DNA of 64,000 nucleotides from an uncultured Thermomicrobiaceae bacterium (GTDB taxonomy: Bacteria > Chloroflexota > Chloroflexia > Thermomicrobiales > Thermomicrobiaceae): positions 1 to 64,000 of the forward strand of contig CALKCJ010000048.1 in NCBI GenBank assembly GCA_938082375.1, given 5' to 3'. Both the position numbers and the translations under genes were made by a program. The notes beneath the pieces were generated by a model, which searched no databases, was not told the DNA's origin, and was given only the letters and a program-made list of their open reading frames with translations. Numbering within the stretch: position 1 is the first letter of the stretch; the number at the start of each line of letters is the position of its first letter. Below are positions 16,250 to 25,724 of this stretch, one piece after another.

Positions 16250-18280
16250 CTAGCTGAGCCGTGGTAGCACCGCCATCGGGTCGTCGGGCGCTGGTTCGTG
16301 CGGCGGCTCGCCGTAGCGCCAGCGATAGTAGTGCTGGCCCACGTTGCCCATCTCGACCTGCCAGCCTGGCGGGTTCGCTGGCGTGTAGGTGAGACAGCGC
16401 CGCTCGAAGCACTGTACCAGCACGTCCCGCACCTCTCTGGCCACGGTCGCTCTGGTCCAATAGGCCTCAGTAATCGGGAAGCCGGTGGCGTAGAAGGCCG
16501 GGGCGAAGAGCGGGCCGGTCACATACTCCCCACCCTGGTAGAGCACACCTCGGCTGTTGAGGTACTCCCAGAAGACGCTGGCCACGCGATGGTGCGTCTC
16601 CAGGATCAGCGGCCCAGTGACGACGCCATAGCCGGCGAAGCGCTCGTCGACGCCGACCTGACCGCTCCGATCGATCGTCTGGACGATCACGGCCTCCGCC
16701 TCTGGTGGCGGCACCGCGAGCAGGCTGGCAAACGAGGCATAGGTGGGACCGAGCGTATCGTTCGGGTCGCCGGCAACCGGGATCTGGGCCGGCGCAGCCG
16801 ACACGAAGGTTGTATCGCCAACCTGGACCTGGCCGGTGATCAGCTCGCGCACGAGCAGCCCGTTGGTCACGTACCAGGGGGAATCCTGCGACGCCTCCGG
16901 TTTGGTCACCTCCATACGCGTCTTATCGTAGTAGGCGACCAGCCTGACTCCTTGGGGCGCCTCAGTGTACGGCTCTGTCCGAACCGAGAAGGCGTACGGC
17001 CCCCACAGCCAAGTGCGCTGGGCGACGCCTTCGCTGACCGGTCGATCAGCCACCTGCCACATCCGAGCCAGGCTGGGCAGGAGCGCCCGTCGAACCGCCG
17101 CCCCGGCATCGAGCAGCCCGGCGCCGGCCCCGGGCTGGCCCATTGGATCCAGCGGCCGGGCCGTCCTCGTGAGCAGGCTCCGGGTCTGCTCAACGGTGAG
17201 CAACGGCTGAACCGAACGCATCAGCGCGACGGTTCCGGAGACGATCGGGGCCGAGAACGAGGTACCCGAGACTGCTCTCCAGCCCGCGTCGGTGCCATCC
17301 CAGCTCGTCGTCAGGTTGTCCACCGCGGGTGCGACGAGATCGACCCGAGTGATACGCGAGGAGAAGTCGGCCAGGGCGGTGCCGTCGGCCGCCGTGCCGC
17401 CGACCGAGATTGTCTTGGCGTAGCTGGCCGGGAAGGTGACGGCGTCCCGCTTGTTCCCGGCGGCGGCGACCACGACGACCCGCTGCTCGTAGGCGTAGTC
17501 AATGGCCCGCTCCAGCGTGGCGCTCGGGGTGTCTGCCCCCAGGCTTAGGTTGATGACGTCGGCACCCTGCTCGACCGCGGCGTAGATCGCCTCGGCGATG
17601 GTGGCCGAGGAGGCACCGCTGGCGTCACCCACCTTGAGCGGCAAGAGCATCACCGAGGCAGCCGCGCCCGCGATCCCCTGGGCATTGTCCGCCTGCGCGG
17701 CGATGATCCCGGCCACCGCCGTGCCGTGGCCCACCTCGTCGTCGGGATCCGGGTCACGGCGCAAGTAGTCGTAGCCCGGCAACACTTTGCCAGCCAGGTC
17801 GGGGTGATCGGCGTAGATCCCCGAGTCGATCACAGCCACCACCAGGTCGTTACGGCCGGTCGTCAGATCCCAGGCCTCAGGGAGATGGGTGACGGTCGCC
17901 CAGCTCTGCTGGGCGAACAGCTCATCGTTCGGCTCGTACTGGAAGAAGTAGCGAACCTCCGGCTCCAGGTAGCGGATCTCCGGCTGCCCGAGCAGCCGGG
18001 CAACGCGGTCGGCCGCCTGCCGCGCGTCGGCGAACTCGATCGCGATCTGGTCACCGTCTGGAGCGATGGGGCGTGTCTCGAGTCCGGCCAGCGCCTGACG
18101 CAGCCCTGGATCTCCCAGCGCCCCCGGCTCGACCCAGACGATCCAGCCGGTCGCCGTCGCCCGCGCGCTGTTGCCCTGCTCGCCAGCACTCGCTCGAGGA
18201 GCCGGCAGGAGCGAGCCGAAGAGCAGGAGCACGAGGAGCAGCGTGATCGGAGAGCACCATCGCACTGTCGGCCTCGCCAC
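16250..18280 (-). CDS. Secreted subtilisin-family serine protease
   Basis: A 676-residue exported protein. A Sec signal peptide (ITLLLVLLLFGSLL, cut near ASA) is followed by a ~90-residue region with an I9-like inhibitor propeptide feel, then an S8 catalytic domain with D152 (VIDSGIYADHPDL), H185 (GHGTAVAGIIA), N276 (AAAGN) and S341 (SGTSFSAPIVSG). After about residue 400 there is a ~270-residue C-terminal region (ending in a Trp/Tyr-rich segment, QHYYRWRYGEPP) that I do not recognise; similar tails occur in Chloroflexota secreted proteins. The start is the second of two GTGs after GGAGG, giving better spacing. It is convergent with the anti-sigma gene. Confidence 0.9.
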   Translation of the reverse strand: MARPTVRWCSPITLLLVLLLFGSLLPAPRASAGEQGNSARATATGWIVWVEPGALGDPGLRQALAGLETRPIAPDGDQIAIEFADARQAADRVARLLGQPEIRYLEPEVRYFFQYEPNDELFAQQSWATVTHLPEAWDLTTGRNDLVVAVIDSGIYADHPDLAGKVLPGYDYLRRDPDPDDEVGHGTAVAGIIAAQADNAQGIAGAAASVMLLPLKVGDASGASSATIAEAIYAAVEQGADVINLSLGADTPSATLERAIDYAYEQRVVVVAAAGNKRDAVTFPASYAKTISVGGTAADGTALADFSSRITRVDLVAPAVDNLTTSWDGTDAGWRAVSGTSFSAPIVSGTVALMRSVQPLLTVEQTRSLLTRTARPLDPMGQPGAGAGLLDAGAAVRRALLPSLARMWQVADRPVSEGVAQRTWLWGPYAFSVRTEPYTEAPQGVRLVAYYDKTRMEVTKPEASQDSPWYVTNGLLVRELITGQVQVGDTTFVSAAPAQIPVAGDPNDTLGPTYASFASLLAVPPPEAEAVIVQTIDRSGQVGVDERFAGYGVVTGPLILETHHRVASVFWEYLNSRGVLYQGGEYVTGPLFAPAFYATGFPITEAYWTRATVAREVRDVLVQCFERRCLTYTPANPPGWQVEMGNVGQHYYRWRYGEPPHEPAPDDPMAVLPRLS

Positions 18281-18600
18281 AGTCACCCTCCGCGGGGGGC
18301 GGAACCCGCCTGTACCCGGTTCGCGGCCAGCAGGATACCATCCCCTCCGGGTGCCTGCTGGGCACACGGCCACGGTCGGGCCGCCTTCATCGCCATGTTC
18401 GCGCCGGGAGCGGGGACATCACCGGGCTGCATCACCCCGGCCGGTGGGATAGTATGCCCTCGCCGGCCCTGGCGAAGCACCTTGCGGGAGGCGGGGGGGA
18501 ACGAGCGACGGCTCACCAGGGAGCGGGTTGCCGCGCAGCACCAGCCAGTGCGACAGCCCAGAGATAGCCGGAGACCGGGCAACGCGAAGGGAGCGCAGAG

Positions 18601-19620
18601 ATGGCACGCATCACCGTCATCGGTGCCGGGGCGATCGGCGGGACGGTCGGCGCCTTCCTGGCCCAGGCCGGCTACGACGTCCTGCTGGTCGACGTCGTGC
18701 CTGAGCACGTGCGGATCATGAACGCCGAGGGGCTGCGGATCACCGGTATCCGCGGCGACCGGCGCTACCCGGTTCGGGCGGCGCTGCCGGAGGAGGTGCG
18801 CGGCCCGCTCGAGATCGTCCTGCTCTGCGTCAAGGGGCACTTCACCGAAGCGGCCATGGAGCAGTACGCCTCGCTGCTGGCGCCTGATGGGTACATCGTC
18901 TCGCTGCAGAACGGGCTCAACGAGGAGATCATCGCTCGCTACGTCGGCCCCGAGCGGACGGTGGGCGCGTTCGTCCACTTCGGGGCCGACTACCTGGAAC
19001 CGGGGCTGATCAGGCTGGCGACGGAGCGCCCGATCGTGCTGGGCGAGCTGGACGGTGCCATTACGCCGCGGCTGCACGAGCTGCGCTTGATCCTAAGCCA
19101 CGTAATGCCAACCGAGCTGACCACCAACATCTGGGGCTACCTCTGGGGCAAGCTGGTGTATGGATCAGTCGCCTTCGTGGTCTCGACCGTGGACGCGCCG
19201 GTGGCCGAGGTGCTGGCGGATCCCCGGGCCCGGCTGGCCGCCCGGACAGCCGGCGCCGAGGTCGTCCGGGTCGCGCGGGCGCGAGGGATCCGGCTGGAGC
19301 AGATCGGCATGTTCGACCCCACAGCCTTCGCGGAGGAACCCGGCTGGGAAGCACGGGCCGAGGCAATCCTCGACCGGCTGGCCGAGGAGATGCGCGACTC
19401 GCTCAAGCCGCACATGGGGATCTGGATGGATCTCCGCGTGAAACGGCGCAAGACCGAGGTCGATATGCAGTGCGGGGTAGTCGTCGCCCATGGCGAGCGG
19501 CTGGGTATCCCGACGCCGGTCAACGCGGCGACGGTACGGGTTATCCACGAGATCGAGGCAGGTGCGCGACCGATGGAGTGGTCGAACCTCAACGACCTAG
19601 CCGTGGCCGCATCGGCTTAG
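18601..19620 (+). CDS. Ketopantoate reductase-like (ApbA/PanE) oxidoreductase
   Basis: A 339-residue NADPH-type reductase of the 2-dehydropantoate 2-reductase fold. The N-terminal Rossmann motif is VIGAGAIGGTVGAFLAQAG; the SLQNGLNEE segment and the helix NIWGYLWGKLVYGS (with the family lysine) are typical. The C-terminal domain keeps the NAATVRVIHEIEAG helix. The family includes true PanE (coenzyme A synthesis) and many catabolic reductases; the sequence alone does not decide. Start ATG follows AAGGGAGCG. Not obviously in an operon. Confidence 0.82.
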   Translation: MARITVIGAGAIGGTVGAFLAQAGYDVLLVDVVPEHVRIMNAEGLRITGIRGDRRYPVRAALPEEVRGPLEIVLLCVKGHFTEAAMEQYASLLAPDGYIVSLQNGLNEEIIARYVGPERTVGAFVHFGADYLEPGLIRLATERPIVLGELDGAITPRLHELRLILSHVMPTELTTNIWGYLWGKLVYGSVAFVVSTVDAPVAEVLADPRARLAARTAGAEVVRVARARGIRLEQIGMFDPTAFAEEPGWEARAEAILDRLAEEMRDSLKPHMGIWMDLRVKRRKTEVDMQCGVVVAHGERLGIPTPVNAATVRVIHEIEAGARPMEWSNLNDLAVAASA

Positions 19621-19675
19621 CCTGCCCCGATCCAGCCGCTGCGATCTCCACGAGCTCGGCCGCCAGCCAGCAATG

Positions 19676-21190
19676 TCACGGCTCGCCGGGCAGCGGCGGC
19701 GCGCTGGCCGGCGGCCGGCGAGCGGCGCTGGCCTGCTCGTACCCATACGCCAGCCGCAGCAGGGTCGGCTCATCGTAGAGCTTCCCTCCCAGCTCGATCC
19801 CGACCGGTATCCCCTCCTCGGTAAAGCCCGCCGGCACGGAGATAGCCGGCAGGCCAGCCTGGGAGGCAATCAGCGTGTTGGTGGGGAAGGTCAGGGTCGT
19901 CCAGCGCCCGGCGTAGAGGTCGCTCCGCAGCGGCGGCAGCACCTGCACGTCCGGGTAGAGGAGAGCGTCGAGCCGGTGCGTGCCCATCACGTGCAGGATC
20001 GTGCGCTGGAACCGCTCCCGAGCGGTCAGGCGCTTGTAGTAGTCGGGCTCCTCTTCCGGGTTGGCCGGCCCGCGGGCGATGTCGGCGAAGAGGTCGAGGA
20101 GCGGGTGGAACTGGTTGGTGCTGTACAGCTCCTCGATCGTGCGCGCTGGGGCCCCCGGCCGGGCGGCCAGGAAGGCGTTGATGTCGTGGCGCGACTGCGC
20201 CAGGTAGAGCGAGGTCGTCACGATGAAGTCCAGCAGGTCGGGGATCTCCACCGGGTCGACCAGCTCGGCACCCGCCTCGGTCAGCGTCGTGAGCGCTCGG
20301 TGAACGACCTCGTTGACCTTACGCGAATCAGCATCGCTGTCCGAACTGAAGGCCTGCCGCACGACACCGATCCGCACGCCGCGCAGCCCATCTTCGACCA
20401 AGGAGCTCGTGTAGGTCTCGGGGATGCGCGCGCAGAGCGCGGCGACAGTGTAGGGATCGGCCGGGTCGTAGCCCACCAGCACGTCCAGCAGGATCGCGGT
20501 GTCGCGCACGGTGCGGGTCATCGGGCCAGCCGTGTCCTGGAAGACGACCAGCGGCGAGAGGCCAGCCCGGCTGATCAGGCCGGTCGAGACTCGCAGGCCG
20601 ACGAGGCTGTTGAACGAGGCAGGCACGCGGATCGAGCCGCCGGTGTCCTCACCGATGCCGACGGCGCCGAGGTTGGCGGCCACGCTGGCGCCGGTGCCGC
20701 TGCTCGAGCCGCCGGGGTCACGATCGAGCGCGTAGGGATTTTTGGTCTCGCCGCCGGCCGAGGAGAAGGCGAACCAGGAGGTGGCGAAGTCGGGCAGATT
20801 GGTCTTGGCGAGGATGACCGCGCCCGCCGCGCGCAACTTCTTGACGATGGTCGCGTCGTCGGCGGGCAGGTACTCCCTGAAGGCGATCGAGCCGAAGGTC
20901 GTCGGCATCCCTTTCGTCTCGACCTGATCCTTGAGCAGGACGGGGATGCCATGGAGCGGTCCAGAGAGTTCGCCGGTCTGTTGGAAGGAGCGGTCCAGCG
21001 CGTCGGCTTCGTCCAGCGCTCTCGGGTTCACCGTGATGATGGCGTTGATCTCCGGCCCTTTCTTGTCGTAGGCGTCAATGCGCGCGAGGTAGCGCTCGAC
21101 TAGCTCGCGGCAAGTGAGCTCGCGCGAGCGTAGGGCAGTATGGATACGGTCGATCGTCGTCTCCTGGAGGTGGAACGGCTGGGCGGACAT
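19676..21190 (-). CDS. Amidase-signature family hydrolase
   Basis: A 504-residue amidase-signature enzyme that hydrolyses C-N bonds. The Ser-cisSer-Lys triad is visible: Lys in HGIPVLLKDQ, the Gly/Ser-rich loop GGSSSGTGAS, and the nucleophilic serine in GEDTGGSIRVPAS. It is longer than GatA and lacks gatB/gatC neighbours, so it is likely a catabolic amidase rather than a tRNA amidotransferase subunit. Several related proteins from this phylum are annotated as secreted or cytosolic amidases of unknown substrate; no signal peptide is visible here. Confidence 0.9.
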   Translation of the reverse strand: MSAQPFHLQETTIDRIHTALRSRELTCRELVERYLARIDAYDKKGPEINAIITVNPRALDEADALDRSFQQTGELSGPLHGIPVLLKDQVETKGMPTTFGSIAFREYLPADDATIVKKLRAAGAVILAKTNLPDFATSWFAFSSAGGETKNPYALDRDPGGSSSGTGASVAANLGAVGIGEDTGGSIRVPASFNSLVGLRVSTGLISRAGLSPLVVFQDTAGPMTRTVRDTAILLDVLVGYDPADPYTVAALCARIPETYTSSLVEDGLRGVRIGVVRQAFSSDSDADSRKVNEVVHRALTTLTEAGAELVDPVEIPDLLDFIVTTSLYLAQSRHDINAFLAARPGAPARTIEELYSTNQFHPLLDLFADIARGPANPEEEPDYYKRLTARERFQRTILHVMGTHRLDALLYPDVQVLPPLRSDLYAGRWTTLTFPTNTLIASQAGLPAISVPAGFTEEGIPVGIELGGKLYDEPTLLRLAYGYEQASAARRPPASAPPLPGEP

Positions 21191-21507
21191 GGCAGCCTCC
21201 TTATCGTGGTTCGGTGCAGGCTGGGAAAGCCAACGGGGCTCGACCGGATGAGGGAGCCTCTCGTCCAGCTACAGGGCCTGCGCCAGCGCGCAAGCACTCG
21301 CCGGGATAGCTGCAGTCTGGCAGCCGCGACACGCGGTGTCAACAGCTGTGGGTACTGGCAGCCAGCCGGTCGGCCCGGCCGTCCACTGGTTGCGAGGCAG
21401 GCGCGCGCGACGTAGACTGGCCCGCAGGTCACCGATGGCAGGCGCCCGATCGAGCCGGAACGCGGAAGCGAGCGGTCGGGCTTCGGGCGGAGGAGACATG
21501 GCTGTTC

Positions 21508-22764
21508 GTGAGTGAGGTTCCGCGATCCTGGCGACGGACGCTCTACGCGCTGTGGGTCGCCCAGACGTTGACGATCATCGGGTTTAGCCTTCGAACCCCG
21601 TTTCTCCCTTTCTACGTCGCCGAACTCGGCGCCAAGACCTTCGAGCAGCAGGCACTTTGGGCTGGTGCCATCAATGCTGGTGGCGCCGCGATGATGGCGA
21701 TCGTAGCGCCGATCTGGGGCACGCTCGCCGATCGCTACGGCCGCAAGCTGATGGTGCTGCGCGCCATGTTCGCTGGGTCGCTGACGATCTCGCTGATGGC
21801 GCTCGCCACCAGCCCTTGGCAACTGCTGGCGCTCCGCTTCGCTGAGGGGGCCTTCACCGGCACCGTCGCAGCCTCGACAACCCTCGCCGCCAGCACCGTG
21901 CCGAAGGAGCGACTCGGCTATGGGCTGGGGCTGATGCAGATGGCCGTCTTCTCCGGCTCGGCCGTCGGCCCGTTGCTGGGCGGGGTGCTGGCCGACGCCT
22001 TCGGCTACCGGCTCACGTTCCTGCTGGCCGGCTCGATGCTCTTCACCGGAGGGTGGATCGTGCTCCTGCTCGTCCACGAGCAGTTCACGCGGCCGGCCCC
22101 GGAGACCAGCGGCCGGAGCGCGAGGCTTTCCACAATCAGCCTGCTCTGGCAACCGGCACTGCTAGCGGTGATCGGGGGCCTGCTGGCCCTGCGGAGCGCG
22201 AGCGGTGCGCTCCAGCCGATCGTTCCCTTACTGGTCGAGCAGCTCCTTCGAGGATCAGGCGCGGTCAACTCGATGGCCGGGCTCTCGCTCGGCATTGCCG
22301 GGCTGACCAGCGCGGTCGCCTCGATCGTGATCGGCCGGGCTGGCGACCAGTTCGGCATGCGCCGGCTGCTGATCGTCACGAGCCTGCTTGCTGGCTTGAC
22401 CTATCTCCCCCTGGCCGCCGCCCAGTCCGTTGCCCACTTGGTCCTACTGCAAGCCCTCTTCGGCATCGCCTCCGGCGGCATGCTGCCGACCGCCAACGCG
22501 CTGATCGCCCACCTGACGCCAGCCGAGCGGCGAGGCACGGTGTACGGGTTTACCACGACTGCGACCGCCGTCGGTGGCTTTGTCGGGCCACTCGGCGGCA
22601 CTGCGCTGGCAGCGGTCTTCAGCATCCGCGTGGCTTTTGTGGCAATGGGAGCCCTGCTCCTGGCGGCTGCGATCTGGCTCTGGCAAGCACTTCCTGCCGG
22701 CGAGCCGAGAGTTTGGGGCGAGCGCCGCCGGGCGACCGCCGGGCGATCCCGCTCGGCTGACTAG
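21508..22764 (+). CDS. MFS transporter (MdtG/TetA-type)
   Basis: A 418-residue major-facilitator protein with 12 predicted helices. The family loop 2-3 motif reads GTLADRYGRKLMVLR and motif C-like GSAVGPLLGGVLADAFGYR follows helix 5, which is typical of the drug/H+ antiporter group with 12 helices. Substrate is unknown. The start is GTG 21508, twelve bases past GGAGGAG; an ATG at 21498 nearer to that site is out of frame and stops after five codons. Divergent from the amidase. Confidence 0.85.
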   Translation: MSEVPRSWRRTLYALWVAQTLTIIGFSLRTPFLPFYVAELGAKTFEQQALWAGAINAGGAAMMAIVAPIWGTLADRYGRKLMVLRAMFAGSLTISLMALATSPWQLLALRFAEGAFTGTVAASTTLAASTVPKERLGYGLGLMQMAVFSGSAVGPLLGGVLADAFGYRLTFLLAGSMLFTGGWIVLLLVHEQFTRPAPETSGRSARLSTISLLWQPALLAVIGGLLALRSASGALQPIVPLLVEQLLRGSGAVNSMAGLSLGIAGLTSAVASIVIGRAGDQFGMRRLLIVTSLLAGLTYLPLAAAQSVAHLVLLQALFGIASGGMLPTANALIAHLTPAERRGTVYGFTTTATAVGGFVGPLGGTALAAVFSIRVAFVAMGALLLAAAIWLWQALPAGEPRVWGERRRATAGRSRSAD

Positions 22765-23073
22765 CGCGCGAGCGCGTCCGTCATCTCCTGCCCACCACGC
22801 TGCCGGAGGCCCGAGGTGTTGCGGTCAAGTGCGCGCACCATGTGCCAGCAATTCGAGGTCTCCCGTCGCCACGAGTCTCGCAGCCAGCTGGTGCGTCGCC
22901 ACCCCGACGCTGCTGGTGGTTACCAGGGGCACGGCTTCCCGCGCCGCTACCCAGAGGCCAGGAGATCAACCAGGCCGCTACACCCGGCCGAGGGGATTCG
23001 CCCCATCCGGAGGAACGAACCACGTCCATCAGGGCACAGCCTGGTGTCCATGCCAGGGGCTACACGCGCCAGA
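22765..23073. other. Gap without a supported gene
   Basis: Several overlapping ORFs cross it in both directions but all are compositionally poor (Arg/Pro/Thr-rich) and none has a family match I recognise. One frame (LLVVTRGTASRAA) faintly resembles a PfkB-kinase core segment, so this may be old gene debris. It separates the MFS gene from the convergent DnaA-domain protein gene. Confidence 0.35.
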
Positions 23074-25143
23074 CTAGCCGTGCGAAGCCGGCGGCGCATT
23101 CTGGCCGGGCGGAGAGAGATCGAGGCTCCGCTGGCTGAGCCACTCCTGGATGACGACTGTCTGGATCACCACCGGACGGCCGAGAAGTTCCGAAAGCGCC
23201 GCCTCGACCGCTGGCCGTAGCCGCCCCTCCAGCCGCCGGCAGGCAGCCTGGCTCGGCGCGCCGAGGATGAGGTCGCCGTCCTCTGACAGACCCAGCAGCA
23301 TGGCCGGCCGGATCCAGCTCTCAAAGCTCGCTGGCGGAAGCCGCGCCTGCAGCAGTTCTTGCGCCATGGCCCAGAGCTGGTAGTTGGTCAGCCCATCGGG
23401 CAAGCGAATCGCTGGCACGGCTGGAGCACCAGAGGGGGCTGTCGGCGATGGCGTCGGATTCGGCTGGAGAGCGGTCGCCTCCCCCGATGAAGGAGTAACC
23501 ACCTGGATCGGGATGCCGAGGACGGCAGTCAGCGCGGCAGCTAGTCGCCGGGCAACCTCCGGCGGGAGCGCGACCAAGGCCTCGTCGCTTCCCCGCGAGG
23601 GCGGGCCGATCGCATGGTGTGCCTCGGAGAGGAGGCGGCTCACCGGGCGAGGCCGCGTCTCTCCAGCATCGAGCCGGCCACGACGCTGCGATCCGCCAGG
23701 CGGCACTGTCGCCCGATCAGGTGCTGGAACCCGGGACAGCGCGCCTCTCCTGCTCAGCGCTCTCGCGTTCGGCGGCGAGCCCGGCCGAACCGAATCATCC
23801 CCCAGCTCGGGGGAGTTCCTGCTCGCTCTGGAAGCGCCTGGATTCCCCTCGACGACCCAGCGAGCCAAGATCTCGCGGATCCGCTTCGGTGCGACGAAGC
23901 TCGATCCGCTGCTAACTGCCTCGCGGATGGCTGCCACCAGCCACTGCGAAGGCTCAGCGTCTTGCAGCCGAGCCGCCTCGCTGAACTCCGATTCGAGTTC
24001 GCCCAGGAGCTGGCGCTCGAGCGGAGTCGCTGGTCGGCCGTTGGCGGCCTGGTAACAGGCGACCACTTCGGGCGAAGGCTCGGGCAGTGGGCTGGACGCG
24101 AGCTCAGGCGGAGGTATCGGCGAGATAACCGGCGCGGCAGCCAGCGGCGCAGGTGCATCAGCATCGTCCTCAGGATCGATGGGCTTTGTTGTCGTCGTAG
24201 TATCCCGCTGTTGGTCATACGTCCGGTTGGAGTGTGCAACGCTGCTCCTCCTCTCGTCGTTGCCCGCGCCAACAGTGCTTGGCTCGGAAGCGATCGAACC
24301 ACTGCTGCTCTCGCCAACACCGGACGGTGGACCGTTGTTACTCGGTGCAACATCGAGCTGCAACCCAGGGTTGCTCTCGTCAACAGAGGTCGAAGTACGC
24401 TCGGCGTGGCCTACCTGGGGGTGACTCGGCGTCACGAGGTCGGGTGACTGGAGCTGGCGGCGACGGGCGTGGCCAGCGCGGGTGCGGGCAGAGGCCCGTG
24501 CCTCCTCCTCGGCGACGCGCTGCGCGAGCTGCTGCCAGGTGGCGTGCTGGCGGACGACCGGCAGGATCTGGTGCCACACGTTGTCGCGGTCAATCGGGGC
24601 GAAGCGGTCGGAGAAGATATGACGGATGTAACGGTAGACTGCCTGGTCGCGAGCGGCGAGCTCCACGACGCGGAGGACAGCCTCGGGCGTGAGGGAGAAA
24701 CCCTCGGGCCGATCCTTCACTCGGTAGAAGTTATGAGGCACTCTCCAGCGGTGGCCAGCCTCGTCAACGCGGGTGACCATTTCCTTGCGGATCTCGATCA
24801 GGTCGAGGGCGATCAGGATCTTGTTGATGGTGATCAGCTCGAGGCGCTCCTCTCCGTAGAAAGCGGCTTCGGCTTGCTGGCTAGGGAAGGCGTAGCCCTG
24901 GTAGGGGGAGTCCTGACGGCGGTCAGTCCAGACGGTGTAAGAGTTGAGGAGCCCCACACCTTTGAGGCCGATCAAGGGCGCGAACTGAGTGACGAGGGTG
25001 TTCCAGTGCCAGAACCAGCCGCGGCGGCGAACGTCGTCTCCCGACCGCTCCGCGGGTGGCTCTCCCGCCCGCGAGTGGCCCGCGCTGGCGCGGGGCGGCT
25101 CGGCCGCCGGCTCGCCGGTCGATCGGCGCTCCGCTCTCCTCAT
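23074..25143 (-). CDS. Replication-initiator-like protein with C-terminal DnaA domain I
   Basis: A 689-residue protein in three parts. The first ~210 residues are a globular region rich in aromatic residues (RRRGWFWHWNTLVTQFAPLI, NILIALDLIEIRKEM), with winged-helix character like plasmid Rep or DnaD-type proteins. A ~350-residue Ser/Thr/Pro/Ala-rich low-complexity linker follows. The C-terminal ~85 residues match DnaA domain I: LWAMAQELLQARLPPASFES, WIRPAMLLGL, then a LILGAPSQAA strand and LSELLGRPVVIQTVVI. In DnaA that domain binds helicase loaders and DnaB. Start ATG 25143 follows GAGG; longer starts up to 25236 are possible. An imperfect palindrome covers the upstream region. It likely initiates or regulates replication of some replicon; family-level proof is lacking. 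Confidence 0.6.
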   Translation of the reverse strand: MRRAERRSTGEPAAEPPRASAGHSRAGEPPAERSGDDVRRRGWFWHWNTLVTQFAPLIGLKGVGLLNSYTVWTDRRQDSPYQGYAFPSQQAEAAFYGEERLELITINKILIALDLIEIRKEMVTRVDEAGHRWRVPHNFYRVKDRPEGFSLTPEAVLRVVELAARDQAVYRYIRHIFSDRFAPIDRDNVWHQILPVVRQHATWQQLAQRVAEEEARASARTRAGHARRRQLQSPDLVTPSHPQVGHAERTSTSVDESNPGLQLDVAPSNNGPPSGVGESSSGSIASEPSTVGAGNDERRSSVAHSNRTYDQQRDTTTTTKPIDPEDDADAPAPLAAAPVISPIPPPELASSPLPEPSPEVVACYQAANGRPATPLERQLLGELESEFSEAARLQDAEPSQWLVAAIREAVSSGSSFVAPKRIREILARWVVEGNPGASRASRNSPELGDDSVRPGSPPNARALSRRGALSRVPAPDRATVPPGGSQRRGRLDAGETRPRPVSRLLSEAHHAIGPPSRGSDEALVALPPEVARRLAAALTAVLGIPIQVVTPSSGEATALQPNPTPSPTAPSGAPAVPAIRLPDGLTNYQLWAMAQELLQARLPPASFESWIRPAMLLGLSEDGDLILGAPSQAACRRLEGRLRPAVEAALSELLGRPVVIQTVVIQEWLSQRSLDLSPPGQNAPPASHG

Positions 25144-25222
25144 GCTCGTCACCTCGCCACGGCACGATCGGCCATCGCCTGGCTCCCGGCCACAGTCTAC
25201 CATGTTTCCACGCGAGTACTCA

Positions 25223-25236
25223 ATGACTTTGGTCAT
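25223..25236. promoter_or_regulatory. Inverted repeat upstream of the DnaA-domain gene
   Basis: ATGAC, TTTG, GTCAT is a perfect 5-4-5 inverted repeat, extended outward by ACTC and GAGT with one unpaired base. It lies 80 bases upstream of the chosen start and next to a plausible minus-strand promoter (TTGAGT, 17 bases, GTAGAC). It may be an autoregulatory operator or an iteron-like site. Confidence 0.45.
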
Positions 25237-25724
25237 GAGTTTGATTCCAGTAAAACGTGCTGAATAGGATCATATGCGTGGTTCAACTCCAGAACGGCGA
25301 GGGGAACCGATTCGTCTGGGGTCGGGCGTGCTCGCCCATGAGCGGTTGCTCGCTGCCCACACTTCGGCGTGGCGGCCCGTGAGTCGCGGCGGTGTTTGGG
25401 CCCGCTGAGCCTGATGGACTGGCCGCTCCGGTCGTGACCTGGCGAGCGGCAGCCCTGGTTCTGGCGGTTGCTCGCCGGTGGGGAGGGTCAGGTGTGCCGA
25501 GTCGAGAGCAGCTCCCGGTCGCCGGGCGAGGCCAAAGCCGCCCAGGCGCGTGCTCCGGGCCAACGGCTATCGCAGTTCGCGTGCCGAATTAGGCTTGTTG
25601 ATTCGCGTGACTTGAATCGTTGACTACTGCTTGGCAATACTTGCCAGCGTTGAATCTGCGTGGCATACTGGAGACAAGGTACGTCACGTGCACAACAGCC
25701 TGCGTGAACAAACGGAGGCGCGCG
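25237..25724. other. Divergent intergenic region, possible origin or control region
   Basis: No gene is supported in these 488 bases between the two divergent genes. The left end (25237-25275) and the right end (25570-25700) are AT-richer than the window average, and short motifs recur (ATTCGCGTGAC at 25601, GCAGTTCGCGTGC at 25572). The placement next to a DnaA-domain protein makes it a candidate replication or partition region, but no DnaA boxes or iterons are obvious by eye. Confidence 0.35.
25632..25646. promoter_or_regulatory. Perfect 6-3-6 inverted repeat upstream of the winged-helix gene
   Basis: TGGCAA, TAC, TTGCCA, about 80 bases before the start of the 25725 gene. It could be an operator for that protein itself, since it looks like a DNA-binding regulator. 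Confidence 0.5.

Noticed and set aside
22816-23220. Overlapping ORFs in the gap before the DnaA-domain gene
   Set aside because: No ribosome binding site, biased composition and only a faint PfkB-like segment.
25201-25225. Possible parS-like sequence (TGTTTCCACGCGAGTAC)
   Set aside because: Only one half resembles TGTTTCACGTGAAACA and the second half does not match, so it is not called.
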